A stretch of 64,000 nucleotides of DNA from Halopenitus persicus. GTDB taxonomy: Archaea > Halobacteriota > Halobacteria > Halobacteriales > Haloferacaceae. The DNA is taken from assembly GCF_002355635.1 (NCBI RefSeq), contig NZ_AP017558.1:372001-436000 (forward strand). Direction: 5' to 3'. Numbering within the stretch: the stretch's first letter is position 1; every line of letters starts with the position of its first letter. A model generated the notes under the pieces. The model made no database searches and was not told where the DNA came from. It was given only the letters and a program-made list of their open reading frames with translations. Both the position numbers and the translations under genes were made by a program. Positions 26,044 to 35,304 of this stretch are shown in pieces.

Positions 26044-26128
26044 TGCAGGGAGCAGGATTTGAACCTGCGGACCTCTACAGGACAGCGCCCTGAACGCTGC
26101 GCCGTTGGCCTGACTTGGCTATCCCTGC
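26044..26128 (-). tRNA. tRNA-Leu(CAG)
   Basis: On the minus strand the acceptor GCAGGGA pairs with TCCCTGC, and the anticodon arm is CAGCG-TTCAGGG-CGCTG (anticodon CAG at 26090-26092). A long class II variable arm and the T arm GCAGG-TTCAAAT-CCTGC follow. 85 nt, no intron seen. It precedes rpl18e by 63 bp, the arrangement described for the halobacterial S9 operon, where this tRNA is co-transcribed. Confidence 0.95.
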
Positions 26129-26257
26129 GTGCACTCCACGCTACTTCGGCGCCCTTCAAACCACTTTCGGTCCGTCCGGACGCGATCGTCGACCGCGTCG
26201 ATCGTCCGGATCGGACCTCCCCGACGTCCGTGCCGGCGGTTCCGGCGGCGCTCACGG

Positions 26258-26276
26258 CCCGTCCGTGACGGACGGG
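26258..26276 (-). terminator. perfect 8-bp GC hairpin downstream of rpoD
   Basis: CCCGTCCG-TGA-CGGACGGG is a perfect stem with a 3-nt loop, 46 nt after the rpoD stop and upstream of tRNA-Leu. No T tract follows on the minus strand, so a processing or mRNA-stabilising role is as likely as termination. Confidence 0.45.
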
Positions 26277-26321
26277 GGCGAGCGTTCGTGTCGGGGTGGT
26301 GGGATGAAGGGACATGGCTGT

Positions 26322-27074
26322 TCAGACGGCGATTGCGGTTCGAAGCTCGTCCGCGCGGTCCTCGATCGTTCCGATCGCGCGGACGATCAGTTCCTCGACG
26401 TCGACGGAGCCGTCGGTCTCGACGTGGAAGACGAACGCGCCGGGGACGTCCTCGACGCTGACGTCCTTGCCCGGGTACCGCTCGGAGAGGTCGTGGTCGA
26501 AGGTTTCGGTCGGCACGATCTCGCCGTCCTCCGTCTCGATCACGCCGCGAAGGATGCGCGGTTCCTCCTCGTCGAACTCGCCGAGGTCGCCCTCGACGGT
26601 GATCCGCTGGAGGTGTCGATAGCCGACGGAGACGCCGCCCTGGTGTTTGGCGTGCTCCTTGCCGGTGTCGAGCACCGCGTCGGCCTCCAGCTCGACCCGC
26701 TGTCCCTCCTTCAACTCGATGAGGGGGACGTTCTCGTCGGCGGGTTCCACGAGCGGCTCCGCGGACACGAGGTCCCCGGAGTAGGCTGTTCGCGGTCCCG
26801 TGACGTCGAGCGCGAGCGTCACCTCGTCGCCGATCTCGAAGTCGTCGAGCGGCGACGTGAGCGGGACGAGCCCGAGCCGGAGCCCGAGCATCTCATCGAA
26901 CATCACGGAGGAGTTCTCGACGAACCGAACCGTGTCGATCGAGAACGTCGGGACGTCGGCGATCATCGCCCGGCGGATGCCGTTGGCGAACGCCGGCGAC
27001 AGCCCGCGGATCAACACCCGCGCGCTCCGGTCGTCGCGTTCGATGTACTGCACGTCGAAGTCGGCCTCGCTCAT
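26322..27074 (-). CDS. rpoD: DNA-directed RNA polymerase subunit D (Rpo3)
   Basis: A 250-residue homologue of Rpb3 and the bacterial alpha N-terminal domain, needed for polymerase assembly with subunit L. The alpha motif [29 protein letters not shown] lies at the N-terminus. The protein contains no cysteine at all, so the 4Fe-4S cluster found in subunit D of some archaea is absent. It starts 1 bp after the rps11 stop. Confidence 0.97.
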   Translation of the reverse strand: MSEADFDVQYIERDDRSARVLIRGLSPAFANGIRRAMIADVPTFSIDTVRFVENSSVMFDEMLGLRLGLVPLTSPLDDFEIGDEVTLALDVTGPRTAYSGDLVSAEPLVEPADENVPLIELKEGQRVELEADAVLDTGKEHAKHQGGVSVGYRHLQRITVEGDLGEFDEEEPRILRGVIETEDGEIVPTETFDHDLSERYPGKDVSVEDVPGAFVFHVETDGSVDVEELIVRAIGTIEDRADELRTAIAV

Positions 27075-27075
27075 G

Positions 27076-27465
27076 TTAGATCCGTTTGTTCTTCGGCGCC
27101 TTCGTTCCGTCGTGCGGGATCGGGGTGACGTCCTCGATCCGGCCGATCTCGACGCCGGCGCGGGCGAGCGCTCGGATCGTCGCCTGGGCGCCGGGGCCGG
27201 TGGACTTGTTGAGGTTGCCGCCGGGACCGCGCACGCGAACGTGCACGCCCTCCAGGCCGGCCGCCTTGACCTCCTCGGCGACGACCTCGGCCATCTGCAT
27301 GGCGGCGTACGGCGACGCCTCGTCGCGGTTCTGTTTCACCACGGTCCCGCCGGACGACTTCGCGATCGTCTCGGCGCCGGTCTCGTCGGTCACCGTGATG
27401 AGCGTGTTGTTGAACGATGCGTAGACGTGGGCGATTCCCCACTTTCCGTCTTCTGAGTCGCTCAT
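27076..27465 (-). CDS. rps11: small-subunit ribosomal protein uS11
   Basis: A 129-residue S11 with [41 protein letters not shown] and the C-terminal [16 protein letters not shown]. It sits on the 30S platform. It follows rps4 by 6 bp. Confidence 0.97.
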   Translation of the reverse strand: MSDSEDGKWGIAHVYASFNNTLITVTDETGAETIAKSSGGTVVKQNRDEASPYAAMQMAEVVAEEVKAAGLEGVHVRVRGPGGNLNKSTGPGAQATIRALARAGVEIGRIEDVTPIPHDGTKAPKNKRI

Positions 27466-27471
27466 GGATGG

Positions 27472-27999
27472 TTACTCCTGTGCGTCCGCGCGTTCCGGGT
27501 GTAGTTCGTCGGCGAGCGGACTCGTCTCGTCGAAGGCGACCGTCTCCTCCGCGGTCGTGTCGACCTTCTTCGACGGGCGCGTGACGCGTGCGCCGTCGAC
27601 GGTGACGTGTCCGTGGACGATGAACTGTCGCGCCTGCTTCGTCGAGGACGCGAGTCCCTTCCGGTAGGCGACCGTCTGGAGACGGCGCTCGAGCAGGTCG
27701 GTGACGTCGAGCGACAGCACCGCCGAGATGTCGTCGGTCTCGCCGAGGATGCCGAGACGGCGGAGTCGCGCGATGAACTCCGAGCCGGCCTCCTGAGCGG
27801 CCTCGACGTCGCCCTGCGCCTCGCCGAGCAGTCGCCGCGCCTCGCGGCGCATGTTCCGCAGCTCGGACTGGGCGCGCCAGAACTCCTCCTTGTTCTTGAG
27901 GCCGTACCGTGAGACGAGGTCCGCCTCCTCGGCGATCCGCTCGCCCTGGTACGGGTGGTTGGGCGTCTCGTAGGCCTTGGTGTTGTTGCCGGTCGTCAT
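27472..27999 (-). CDS. rps4: small-subunit ribosomal protein uS4
   Basis: A 175-residue S4 with the archaeal N-terminus ([20 protein letters not shown]) and an S4 RNA-binding domain ([20 protein letters not shown], then [16 protein letters not shown]). An acidic tail ends the protein. The start overlaps the rps13 stop by 4 bp. Confidence 0.97.
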   Translation of the reverse strand: MTTGNNTKAYETPNHPYQGERIAEEADLVSRYGLKNKEEFWRAQSELRNMRREARRLLGEAQGDVEAAQEAGSEFIARLRRLGILGETDDISAVLSLDVTDLLERRLQTVAYRKGLASSTKQARQFIVHGHVTVDGARVTRPSKKVDTTAEETVAFDETSPLADELHPERADAQE

Positions 28000-28532
28000 T
28001 CTTCCTCACCGGCCGCTTCTTCGGCCGCTTCCTCTTCGGCCATGTCCTCGCGGATCTCCTCGACGTTGACGCCGATTGTGCCCTCGGTCCGTCCCGTGGA
28101 CTTGGTCCGCTGTCCGCGGACCTTCTGTCCGCGCTTGTGTCGGACTCCCTTGTAGGAGTCGATCATCTTCATGCGGTTGATGTCGTGTCGTCGCTGCTCC
28201 GAGAGTTCGGTTCCGATCTTGTGGCCGGTCTCGCCGGTGAAGAAGTCCTTCTGCCGGTTGACCATCCACTCCGGAACGTGGTCCTCGAAGTTCTCGACGA
28301 CGTCGACGACGGCATCGATGTCGTCGTCGTCGAGCGCGCCGAACGTGGCCGTGCGGTCCACGTCGGCGGTCTCCGCGACGAGTCGCGCCGCGCGCGTGCC
28401 GATTCCGTTGAGGTCTGTCAGGCTTCGCTCGACCGTCTTCGTTCCGTCGAGGTCCGCGCCCCCGATACGAACGAAGTACTGGAGGTCCTCGTCCTCCTCC
28501 GGCGAGCCGTCCTGTGGTTCTTCTGCACTCAT
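27996..28532 (-). CDS. rps13: small-subunit ribosomal protein uS13
   Basis: A 178-residue S13 with [20 protein letters not shown] and the helix-hairpin-helix [35 protein letters not shown]-type sequence near residues 130-150 contacts tRNA and S19. Acidic extensions at both ends are typical of haloarchaea. It is the first protein gene of its operon, 59 bp behind tRNA-Ser. Confidence 0.97.
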   Translation of the reverse strand: MSAEEPQDGSPEEDEDLQYFVRIGGADLDGTKTVERSLTDLNGIGTRAARLVAETADVDRTATFGALDDDDIDAVVDVVENFEDHVPEWMVNRQKDFFTGETGHKIGTELSEQRRHDINRMKMIDSYKGVRHKRGQKVRGQRTKSTGRTEGTIGVNVEEIREDMAEEEAAEEAAGEEE

Positions 28533-28591
28533 AGGTGTCTGGAGTGTCGGTGCGGCGGATGGACGTCCATCCGCCGCCGGTTCGATTCGAG

Positions 28592-28677
28592 CGTTGCGGC
28601 GGGGATTCGAACCCCGGAGGCGTGACCGCCACAGAGTTAGCAACCCTGCGCCTTGGGCCAGACTTGGCTACCGCAAC
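28592..28677 (-). tRNA. tRNA-Ser(GCU)
   Basis: On the minus strand the acceptor GTTGCGG pairs with CCGCAAC, and the anticodon arm is CAGGG-TTGCTAA-CTCTG (anticodon GCT at 28639-28641). A long class II variable arm and T arm CGGGG-TTCGAAT-CCCCG follow. 86 nt. It points into rps13 59 bp downstream. Confidence 0.95.
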
Positions 28678-28753
28678 CCGCGTGTATCGTCGCCCTTCCG
28701 GACTCGGGGTACAGCACCCCTGCAGTACGTGCGTGTTGAGGAACCCGTCATCG

Positions 28754-28764
28754 ATACTTAAACG
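28754..28764 (-). promoter_or_regulatory. TATA-like box upstream of tRNA-Ser and the rps13 operon
   Basis: On the minus strand CGTTTAAGTAT lies about 80 nt before tRNA-Ser, the only AT-rich element in this gap. It would give a short 5' leader before the tRNA, or serve the tRNA-rps13 unit jointly. Confidence 0.45.
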
Positions 28765-28816
28765 TCACGGATGCCTGCGGGCAGTGTTCCGGGATCGCAT
28801 ACCGATTCGGGGTCGA

Positions 28817-28864
28817 TCGGGCCGAGAGCAGACCTCTAGGTCGGGCCGAGAGCAGACCTCCGGG
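28817..28864 (+). repeat. 24-bp tandem duplication between htrA and the tRNA-Ser promoter
   Basis: Two copies starting at 28817 and 28841 share TCGGGCCGAGAGCAGACCTC. They lie just downstream of the HtrA-like gene (stop at 28876, minus strand), outside any recognised gene. Confidence 0.85.
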
Positions 28865-28875
28865 CCGGGCTGGAC

Positions 28876-29940
28876 TCAGATCTGTGGTTCGGGTCGCGTT
28901 CCAAGCTCGAGTTGGACGGTCGTCTCGCCCCCGCCCCGCCGGATCCGAACGTCGATCACGTCTCCCGGAGTCGTCTCGAGCGCGAGGTACCGCGACAGCG
29001 AGCTCTGCGTGTCGATCGGCGTCTCCCCCAGACCGACGATGACGTCGCCGCCGGTCGGGACCGGCGTCCCGTCGACGACCGTCTCGCCGGTCGATCCGCG
29101 GAGCACCCCGTCCGCCGGTCCCCCGGATTCGGTCGCGGTGACGTAGACCCCGCGTGCAGCGGGCAGGCCGTTCGCCTCGGCGATCAGCGGCCCGACGTCA
29201 CGGATCGCGACGCCCATATACGAGTGGTCGTACCGGCCGTGCTCGATCAGGGAGGGGACGACGCGGCGGGCCAGCGGCGCCGAAACGCCGAACCCGAGGT
29301 TGTCGCTGCCCGACACGCGGGCGGTCGCGACCGCCACGACCTCGCCGTCGAGCGTCAGTATCGGGCCGCCGCTATTGCCGGGATTTAACGCGGCATCTGT
29401 CTGTATCGCGTCCGCGATCGTGTAGTTCCCCGTCGCGGGGATGCTCCGATTGCGACCGCTGATGATCCCCTGGCTGGCGCTTCCCGAGAAACCGAGCGGC
29501 GAGCCGACGACGAGCACCTCGGTGCCGATCGGCGGCACGGTTTCCCGGAGGGGCAGCGGCTCCGCGTCGATGGCTTCCCCCGGCTCCAGGACCGCGAGGT
29601 CGCTGTAGGGATCCGTCCCGAGGACCGCGACTTCGACCCACGCGCCGTCCGCGTACTGGAGCCGAACCGCGTCGGGATCCGGGCCGACGACGTGCTGGTT
29701 CGTCACGACGTACGCGCCGTCGGCGGCGGCCGGCCGATATCGAAATCCCGATCCTTGTCCGGTTCGTCCGTCAGCCGTCACTTGCACCCGTGCGACGGAC
29801 GGCGCGACGTCCTCGTAGAGCATCGCGAACCGTCGCTCTCCGACCGGATCGTTGCGTGCCGGCGCCACACAGCCCGCCGTCGAGCCGGCCGCGACGCTCC
29901 CGCCGAGCAAACCGAGAAACTCCCGTCGCGTTCGCTGCAT
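28876..29940 (-). CDS. HtrA/DegP-type serine protease, Tat-exported lipoprotein
   Basis: A 354-residue trypsin-fold protease for quality control at the cell surface. The N-terminus TRREFLGLLGGSVAAGSTAGC has a twin-arginine signal and a lipobox with Cys24, so it is probably exported folded and lipid-anchored. The catalytic triad is His83 (TNQHVV), Asp114 (YSDLAVL) and Ser190 (NPGNSGGP). One PDZ domain covers about 240-354, with the substrate loop SYMGVAIRDV. Length is normal for one-PDZ HtrA. Confidence 0.93.
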   Translation of the reverse strand: MQRTRREFLGLLGGSVAAGSTAGCVAPARNDPVGERRFAMLYEDVAPSVARVQVTADGRTGQGSGFRYRPAAADGAYVVTNQHVVGPDPDAVRLQYADGAWVEVAVLGTDPYSDLAVLEPGEAIDAEPLPLRETVPPIGTEVLVVGSPLGFSGSASQGIISGRNRSIPATGNYTIADAIQTDAALNPGNSGGPILTLDGEVVAVATARVSGSDNLGFGVSAPLARRVVPSLIEHGRYDHSYMGVAIRDVGPLIAEANGLPAARGVYVTATESGGPADGVLRGSTGETVVDGTPVPTGGDVIVGLGETPIDTQSSLSRYLALETTPGDVIDVRIRRGGGETTVQLELGTRPEPQI

Positions 29941-30054
29941 ACGTCGGCATCGATCGGGGAACCGTTAAGCCCCCGGAAGTGGTGGTCGAGCTTCCGGCCG
30001 GCTTTGACCGTCGGAGTCGACGGGTCTTTTCGTTCGCCGCGCGAATCGCGACGT

Positions 30055-30516
30055 ATGAGCCTCGACGTTCCGGTTCCCGACCCACCCGAGCTCGCGTCGA
30101 TCGACCCAAACGAGTACGAGGATGCCGACGTGGCCGGGGACGCGGAGTACAGGCGCGACGAGATCGAGGCCCTCCTTCGAGAGGGTGCGTGGACGGACGC
30201 GTTCGAGGAGTGGGCGGCGACGAGCGACCTCGACGAGGCCGACTGGGCGATCGTCCGCGACCTGGGCCTGGTCTCGCGGTTCGACTTCTTCTGGGACGAC
30301 TTCGCCGACCGCGTCGGCTACCACGCTCCCGGCCTCCCGGAGGACTGGCGGGAGCGCGATCTCCACCCGGACCTCGATTCGTGGGGGACCGTGTCGGGGA
30401 TCAACGCCGGCCTGACCGAGCTCGGCCAGATCGTTTGCGAGACCCTCAAGCAGGAGTACATCGACTGGGAGGCCGACTACGACGCGCCGGACGATCTCCC
30501 GGAGTTCGACGACTGA
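30055..30516 (+). CDS. conserved haloarchaeal protein of unknown function, 153 aa
   Basis: A very acidic 153-residue protein starting MSLDVPVPDPPELASIDPNE. The centre has a helix set (ALLREGAWTDAFEEWAATS) and an aromatic stretch (RFDFFWDDFADRVGY). The C-terminus is Asp-rich. A TATA-like GTCTTTTCG lies 27 nt upstream. The next gene, cobT, starts 2 bp after the stop, so the two are co-transcribed and this may be a partner in cobamide assembly, but that is only positional evidence. Confidence 0.7.
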   Translation: MSLDVPVPDPPELASIDPNEYEDADVAGDAEYRRDEIEALLREGAWTDAFEEWAATSDLDEADWAIVRDLGLVSRFDFFWDDFADRVGYHAPGLPEDWRERDLHPDLDSWGTVSGINAGLTELGQIVCETLKQEYIDWEADYDAPDDLPEFDD

Positions 30517-30518
30517 GC

Positions 30519-31637
30519 ATGGCGGGCCACCGACGCGACGGCGCGCCCGGCGCCGTCACCGATCCGGACCCGAGAACAACGCCCGATCGGCCCACGATAC
30601 CGCCGGTCGACGAGGCGGCGGAACGCGCCGCGCTCCAGCGACAGCCGACGCTCACGAAGCCGCCCGGAAGCCTCGGCCGGCTCGAGGACCTCGCGGTCGC
30701 GCTCGCCGGCGTCACCGGTGATTCCCGGCCCGACCTGGCCGATGCGACGGTCGTGGTCGCGGCCGGCGATCACGGCGTCGTCGACCGCGGCGTCTCCGCG
30801 TATCCGCAGGCCGCGACGCGGGCGATGCTCGAGAACTTCCTGCACGGCGGCGCCGCGGTCAACGCGATCGCCGACGCCGTCGGCGCCGAGACGCTCGTCG
30901 TGGACGCCGGGATCGCGGGTGACCCGGTTCCGGGCGCGCTTGCGGTCCGGATCGGCGCCGGAACGAACGACGCGTCCAGTGGCCCGGCGATGGCCCGATC
31001 GGACGCAGTCGACGCGGTCGAGGCCGGCGTCCGGATCGCGGACTCGGAGCTGGCGGACGCCGACATCGTCGCGCTGGGCGAGATGGGGATCGGGAACACC
31101 ACCATCGCGGCGACGATCACCGCGGCGTTGACCGACGCCGCCCCGGCCGAGGCGACCGGGCACGGAACCGGGATCGATGACGAGACGCTCGAACGGAAGG
31201 TGGCCGTCGTCGAGGACGCGCTCGCGGCGAACGGCCTCGACGCGGAGGCCGGAGACCCCGCCGACGACCACGATCCCCTCGACGTCCTCGCTCGCGTCGG
31301 CGGGTTCGAGATCGGCGTTCTCGCCGGCGTCGCGCTGGGCTGTGCGGCCGACCGAACGCCGGTCGTCGTCGACGGCGTCATCACCGGGGCCGCTGCCCTT
31401 CTCGCGGACGCCGTCGATCCGTCGGTTCGTCCCTTCCTGCTCCCCTCGCACGCGGGTGCCGAGCCCGCGCACGCGATCCAACTCGACGCGCTCGACCTCG
31501 AGCCGTTGTTCGAATACGACCTCCGGTTGGGTGAGGGAACCGGTGCCTGTCTGGCGCTCCCGATCTACCGGTCGGCGTGTGCGACCCACCGGGAGATGGC
31601 GACCTTCGCCGACATCGGTCTCGAGGACGGCGGCTGA
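30519..31637 (+). CDS. cobT: nicotinate-nucleotide-dimethylbenzimidazole phosphoribosyltransferase-like (CobT)
   Basis: A 372-residue CobT family enzyme that makes the alpha-ribotide of the lower ligand base for cobamide synthesis. TKPPGSLGRLEDLA (46-59) is the substrate-binding signature, AAGDHGVVDRGVSAYP follows (81-96), and the catalytic glutamate motif GEGTGACLALP lies near the C-terminus. The lower base used here is not evident. An in-frame acidic stretch (DAEAGDPADDHDP) is inserted late. Other cobamide genes are not adjacent, but cobB occurs at 54.9 kb. Confidence 0.88.
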   Translation: MAGHRRDGAPGAVTDPDPRTTPDRPTIPPVDEAAERAALQRQPTLTKPPGSLGRLEDLAVALAGVTGDSRPDLADATVVVAAGDHGVVDRGVSAYPQAATRAMLENFLHGGAAVNAIADAVGAETLVVDAGIAGDPVPGALAVRIGAGTNDASSGPAMARSDAVDAVEAGVRIADSELADADIVALGEMGIGNTTIAATITAALTDAAPAEATGHGTGIDDETLERKVAVVEDALAANGLDAEAGDPADDHDPLDVLARVGGFEIGVLAGVALGCAADRTPVVVDGVITGAAALLADAVDPSVRPFLLPSHAGAEPAHAIQLDALDLEPLFEYDLRLGEGTGACLALPIYRSACATHREMATFADIGLEDGG

Positions 31638-31679
31638 GACGTGGTCGCGGTCGTGGTTCGGCTCACACGGGTCGCCGGT

Positions 31680-31767
31680 CCCGTTCCCCGAGGTCGTAAC
31701 TCCCGTTCCCCGATGTCGTGACGCCCGGTCGTTGAGGTCGTGGCTCCCGGTCGCCGAGGCCGCGACT
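31680..31767 (+). repeat. 22-bp imperfect tandem array between cobT and ileS (4 copies)
   Basis: Units begin at 31680, 31702, 31724 and 31746; each starts CCCG(T/G)(T/G)C and contains GAGGTCGT or a variant. It starts 43 bp after the cobT stop. The unit is not a multiple of three. Confidence 0.75.
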
Positions 31768-31804
31768 CCGTCGTATTCAAATACGCGGCCGAACACGCTC
31801 GGAT

Positions 31805-34800
31805 ATGGAGCAGATCGACGACCAGTACACACCCGCGGACGTCGAATCCGCGATCGAGGCGTACTGGGACGACGCCGACGCCTACGAGGCGGCGACGGAG
31901 GCCCACGCCGACGACCCGCCGTTCTTCTTCGTCGACGGGCCGCCGTACACCTCGGGGCAGATGCACCTCGGAACGGCCTGGAACAAGACGCTGAAGGACG
32001 CGATCATCCGGTACAAGCGGATGACCGGCCACCGGGTGACCGACCGGCCGGGCTACGACATGCACGGCCTCCCGATCGAGGTGAAGGTCGAGGAGAAGCT
32101 CGGGTTCGACTCCAAACGCGACATCGAGGAGTACGGGATGGAGGCGTTCATCGATGAGTGTCTGGAGTTCGCCGAATCCAACCGCGAGGCGATGGACGAG
32201 GACTTCAAATCCATCGGCGCGTGGATGGACTGGGACGACCCCTACAAGACGGTCTCGCCCGAGTACATGGAGTCGGCCTGGTGGGCGTTCTCCGAGGTCG
32301 CCGACCGCGGGCTCGTCGAGCGCGGCAAGCGGTCGATCTCGCAGTGTCCCCGGTGTGAAACCGGACTCGCGAACAACGAGGTCGAGTACGAGGACGTCGA
32401 GGACCCCTCGGTCTACGTGAAATTCGACCTTTCGGACCGCGAGGGAAGCCTCGTCATCTGGACGACGACGCCGTGGACGATCCCCGCGAACACCTTCGTC
32501 GCGGTCGACGAGGAACTCACCTACAACGCGGTGCGCGCCCGCAAGGACGGCGATGGCGGCGCGGACGGCGAGGACGGAGGCGACACCGAGGACCTGCTCT
32601 ACGTCGCCGCCGAGTGCGTCGAGGACGTCCTCAAGCGGGGTCGGTACGACGACTACGAGATCGAGGCCGAGCTGTCGGGCGCGGAGCTCGTCGGCTGGGA
32701 GTACGACCATCCGCTCGCGAACCACCTCGCCGAGTACCCCGACTTCGAGGGGGCCGGGCAGGTGTACGCCGCCGACTACGTCGAGGCCGACCGCACGGGA
32801 CTGGTCCACTCCGCGCCCGGTCACGGTGAGGTCGACTTCGAGCGCGGCCGCGAGCTCGGGCTGGAGATCGCCTGCCCGGTCGAGCCGAACGGCGAGTTCA
32901 CCGACGCGGCCGGCGAGTACGCCGGGCAGTTCGTGCGCGACGCGAACGACGACATCATCGCGGACCTGATCGACGACGGCCGGATGCTCGCCCACGACAC
33001 CGTCGAGCACAGCTACGGGCACTGTTGGCGGTGTGACACCGGGATCATCCAGCTCGTCACCGACCAGTGGTTCATCTCGATCACCGACGTCAAGGACGAC
33101 CTCCTCGAGAACATGCGGGATTCGGAGTGGTTCCCGAGCTGGGCCCGCGACCAGCGCTTCCGCGACTTCATCGAGGACGCGCCGGACTGGAACGTCTCCC
33201 GGCAGCGCTACTGGGGCATCCCGATCCCGATCTGGGTCCCCGAGGACGCCGACTCCGAGTCCTTTGACGAGGAGATGATCGTGATCGGCACGCGCGAGGA
33301 GCTGTCCGACCGCGTCGACCAGTCGGTCGATCCGACCGAAATCGACCTCCACCGGCCGACCGTCGACGACCTCACCATCACCGAGGACGGAACCACCTAT
33401 CGGCGCGTCGAGGACGTCTTCGACGTCTGGCTCGACTCCTCGGTGGCCTCGTGGGCGACGATCGGCTACCCCGGCGAGACCGAGGCCTTCGAGGAACTGT
33501 GGCCCGCCGACCTGATCGTCGAGGCGCACGACCAGACCCGGGGCTGGTTCTGGTCCCAGCTCGGGATGGCGACGGCCGCGTTCGGCGAGACGCCCTACGA
33601 ACAGGTGTTGATGCACGGATTCGTCAACGACAGCGAGGGCCGGAAGATGTCGAAGTCGGTCGGCAACATCGTCACGCCCGAGGAGGCGATCGAGCGCGCC
33701 GGCCGCGACCCCCTCCGAACGTACCTGTTGAGCCACGACCAGCAGGGGATCGACCTGGCCTTCGAGTGGGACGGGCTCGGCGAGATCCAGGGCAAGCTCA
33801 ACATCCTCTGGAACACGTTCCGGTTCCCGCTGCCGTACATGGACCTGGACGACTACGACCCCGCGTCGGCGGACCTCTCGGACGGCGAGCTCGAGCTCGT
33901 CGACGAGTGGGTCCTCTCGCGGCTGCAGTCGGTCGAACGCGAGGTCAGCGATGCCTGGGCGGAGTACCGGATCAGCGACGCCGTCAACGCGCTGATCGAG
34001 TTCGTCACCCAGGACGTCTCCCGCTTTTATATCAAGGCGGTTCGCGATCGGATGTGGGAGGAGACCGACTCGGCCTCCAAACGCGGCGCGTACGCCACGA
34101 TCGCCACCGTTCTCGACGAGACGATCCGGATGCTCGCGCCGATCGCCCCCTACGTCACCGAGCGGATGTACCGGACGCTCGACGGCGAGGCAACGACGGT
34201 CCACGCGCTCGCGTATCCCGAGCCCGACGACGACCGCCACGATCCGGATCTCGAGCACGACGTCGCCGTGATGCGCGACGTCGAGGAGACCGCAGCGACC
34301 GCGCGCCAGCAGGCCGGCCGGAAGCTCCGGTGGCCCGTCTCGCGCGTGATCGTCGAGACCGAGGACGACGACGTCGCGGGCGCCGTCGAAACCCTCGAGG
34401 ACCTCATCCTCGACCGCGTGAACGCGCGGTCGCTCGTGGTCACCGACCGGTTCGAGGAGCTCGAGGAGCGCGCACGGCCGCAGATGGCGGAGATCGGCCC
34501 CGCCTTCGGCGGGCAGGCACAGGAGGTGATGACCGCCGTGGAGGGTGCCTCCCGCGAGGCGGTCGAGAACGGCGGCGTGACCGTCGACGGCGAGGCGGTC
34601 GAGCTCGAGCCGGAGATGGTCCAGTACGAGGCCACGCCGCCGGAGGGCGTGAGCGCGGCGACGTTCGACGACGGCACGATCTACGTTGACACGACCCTCA
34701 CCGACGACATCGAGGCCGAGGGATACGCCCGCGACGTCATCCGCCGCGTCCAGGAGATGCGCAAGGATCTCGACCTCGAGGTCGACGCGAGCATCGGGCT

Positions 34801-34975
34801 CGGCGTCGCGATCGACGACGACCGCGTCGCCGACCTGGTCGACGAGCACCGCGACCTCATCGCCGAGGAGACCCGCGCGACCGAGTGGCTCGACGATCCC
34901 GACGCGGCGACCGACGCCCGCGAGGAGTGGAACGTCGAGGGGATCACCGTCACGATCGGCATCGATCGGATCTGA
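31805..34975 (+). CDS. ileS: isoleucyl-tRNA synthetase
   Basis: A 1056-residue class I synthetase that charges tRNA-Ile in the cytoplasm. The HIGH-type motif is PPYTSGQMHLGTAWNK (HLGT at 54-57) and the KMSKS loop is at 614-618 (GRKMSKSVGN). The editing domain carries TTTPWTIPANTF. A zinc site CPRCETG near residue 183 is visible. An Asp/Gly-rich insert of about 17 residues lies in the editing domain (DGDGGADGEDGG). A box GTATTCAAATAC about 27 nt upstream fits the promoter. Confidence 0.98.
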   Translation: MEQIDDQYTPADVESAIEAYWDDADAYEAATEAHADDPPFFFVDGPPYTSGQMHLGTAWNKTLKDAIIRYKRMTGHRVTDRPGYDMHGLPIEVKVEEKLGFDSKRDIEEYGMEAFIDECLEFAESNREAMDEDFKSIGAWMDWDDPYKTVSPEYMESAWWAFSEVADRGLVERGKRSISQCPRCETGLANNEVEYEDVEDPSVYVKFDLSDREGSLVIWTTTPWTIPANTFVAVDEELTYNAVRARKDGDGGADGEDGGDTEDLLYVAAECVEDVLKRGRYDDYEIEAELSGAELVGWEYDHPLANHLAEYPDFEGAGQVYAADYVEADRTGLVHSAPGHGEVDFERGRELGLEIACPVEPNGEFTDAAGEYAGQFVRDANDDIIADLIDDGRMLAHDTVEHSYGHCWRCDTGIIQLVTDQWFISITDVKDDLLENMRDSEWFPSWARDQRFRDFIEDAPDWNVSRQRYWGIPIPIWVPEDADSESFDEEMIVIGTREELSDRVDQSVDPTEIDLHRPTVDDLTITEDGTTYRRVEDVFDVWLDSSVASWATIGYPGETEAFEELWPADLIVEAHDQTRGWFWSQLGMATAAFGETPYEQVLMHGFVNDSEGRKMSKSVGNIVTPEEAIERAGRDPLRTYLLSHDQQGIDLAFEWDGLGEIQGKLNILWNTFRFPLPYMDLDDYDPASADLSDGELELVDEWVLSRLQSVEREVSDAWAEYRISDAVNALIEFVTQDVSRFYIKAVRDRMWEETDSASKRGAYATIATVLDETIRMLAPIAPYVTERMYRTLDGEATTVHALAYPEPDDDRHDPDLEHDVAVMRDVEETAATARQQAGRKLRWPVSRVIVETEDDDVAGAVETLEDLILDRVNARSLVVTDRFEELEERARPQMAEIGPAFGGQAQEVMTAVEGASREAVENGGVTVDGEAVELEPEMVQYEATPPEGVSAATFDDGTIYVDTTLTDDIEAEGYARDVIRRVQEMRKDLDLEVDASIGLGVAIDDDRVADLVDEHRDLIAEETRATEWLDDPDAATDAREEWNVEGITVTIGIDRI

Positions 34976-35040
34976 TCGGCAACGACCGCGCCCGATCGGC
35001 CGACTGCGACCCGATCGGTGGCCGTGGACGACCGCAGGCG

Positions 35041-35238
35041 GACCGCATCCGGGCGCCGTGTGGACCGCATCCGGGCGCCGTGTGGACCGCATCCGGGCGC
35101 CGTGTGGACCGCATCCGGGCGCCGTGTGGACCGCATCCGGGCGCCGTGTGGACCGCATCCGGGCGCCGTGTGGACCGCATCCGGGCGCCGTGTGGACCGC
35201 ATCCGGGCGCCGTGTGGACCGCACCCGGCCCCCGGTGG
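35041..35238 (+). repeat. 22-bp perfect tandem array downstream of ileS (8 copies plus one degenerate)
   Basis: Eight identical units from 35041 to 35216, each containing GCATCCGGGCGCCGTGTGG, then one diverged copy. The array fills the gap between ileS and the next GNAT gene. All six frames stay open through most of it, which produces long false open frames. Identity of the copies implies recent expansion. Confidence 0.95.
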
Positions 35239-35304
35239 ATCGCATCCGGACCCGGGGCTCCCCTCCGAAAGATATTCGAACACGTCCGCCGTGTACTCCA
35301 CACG

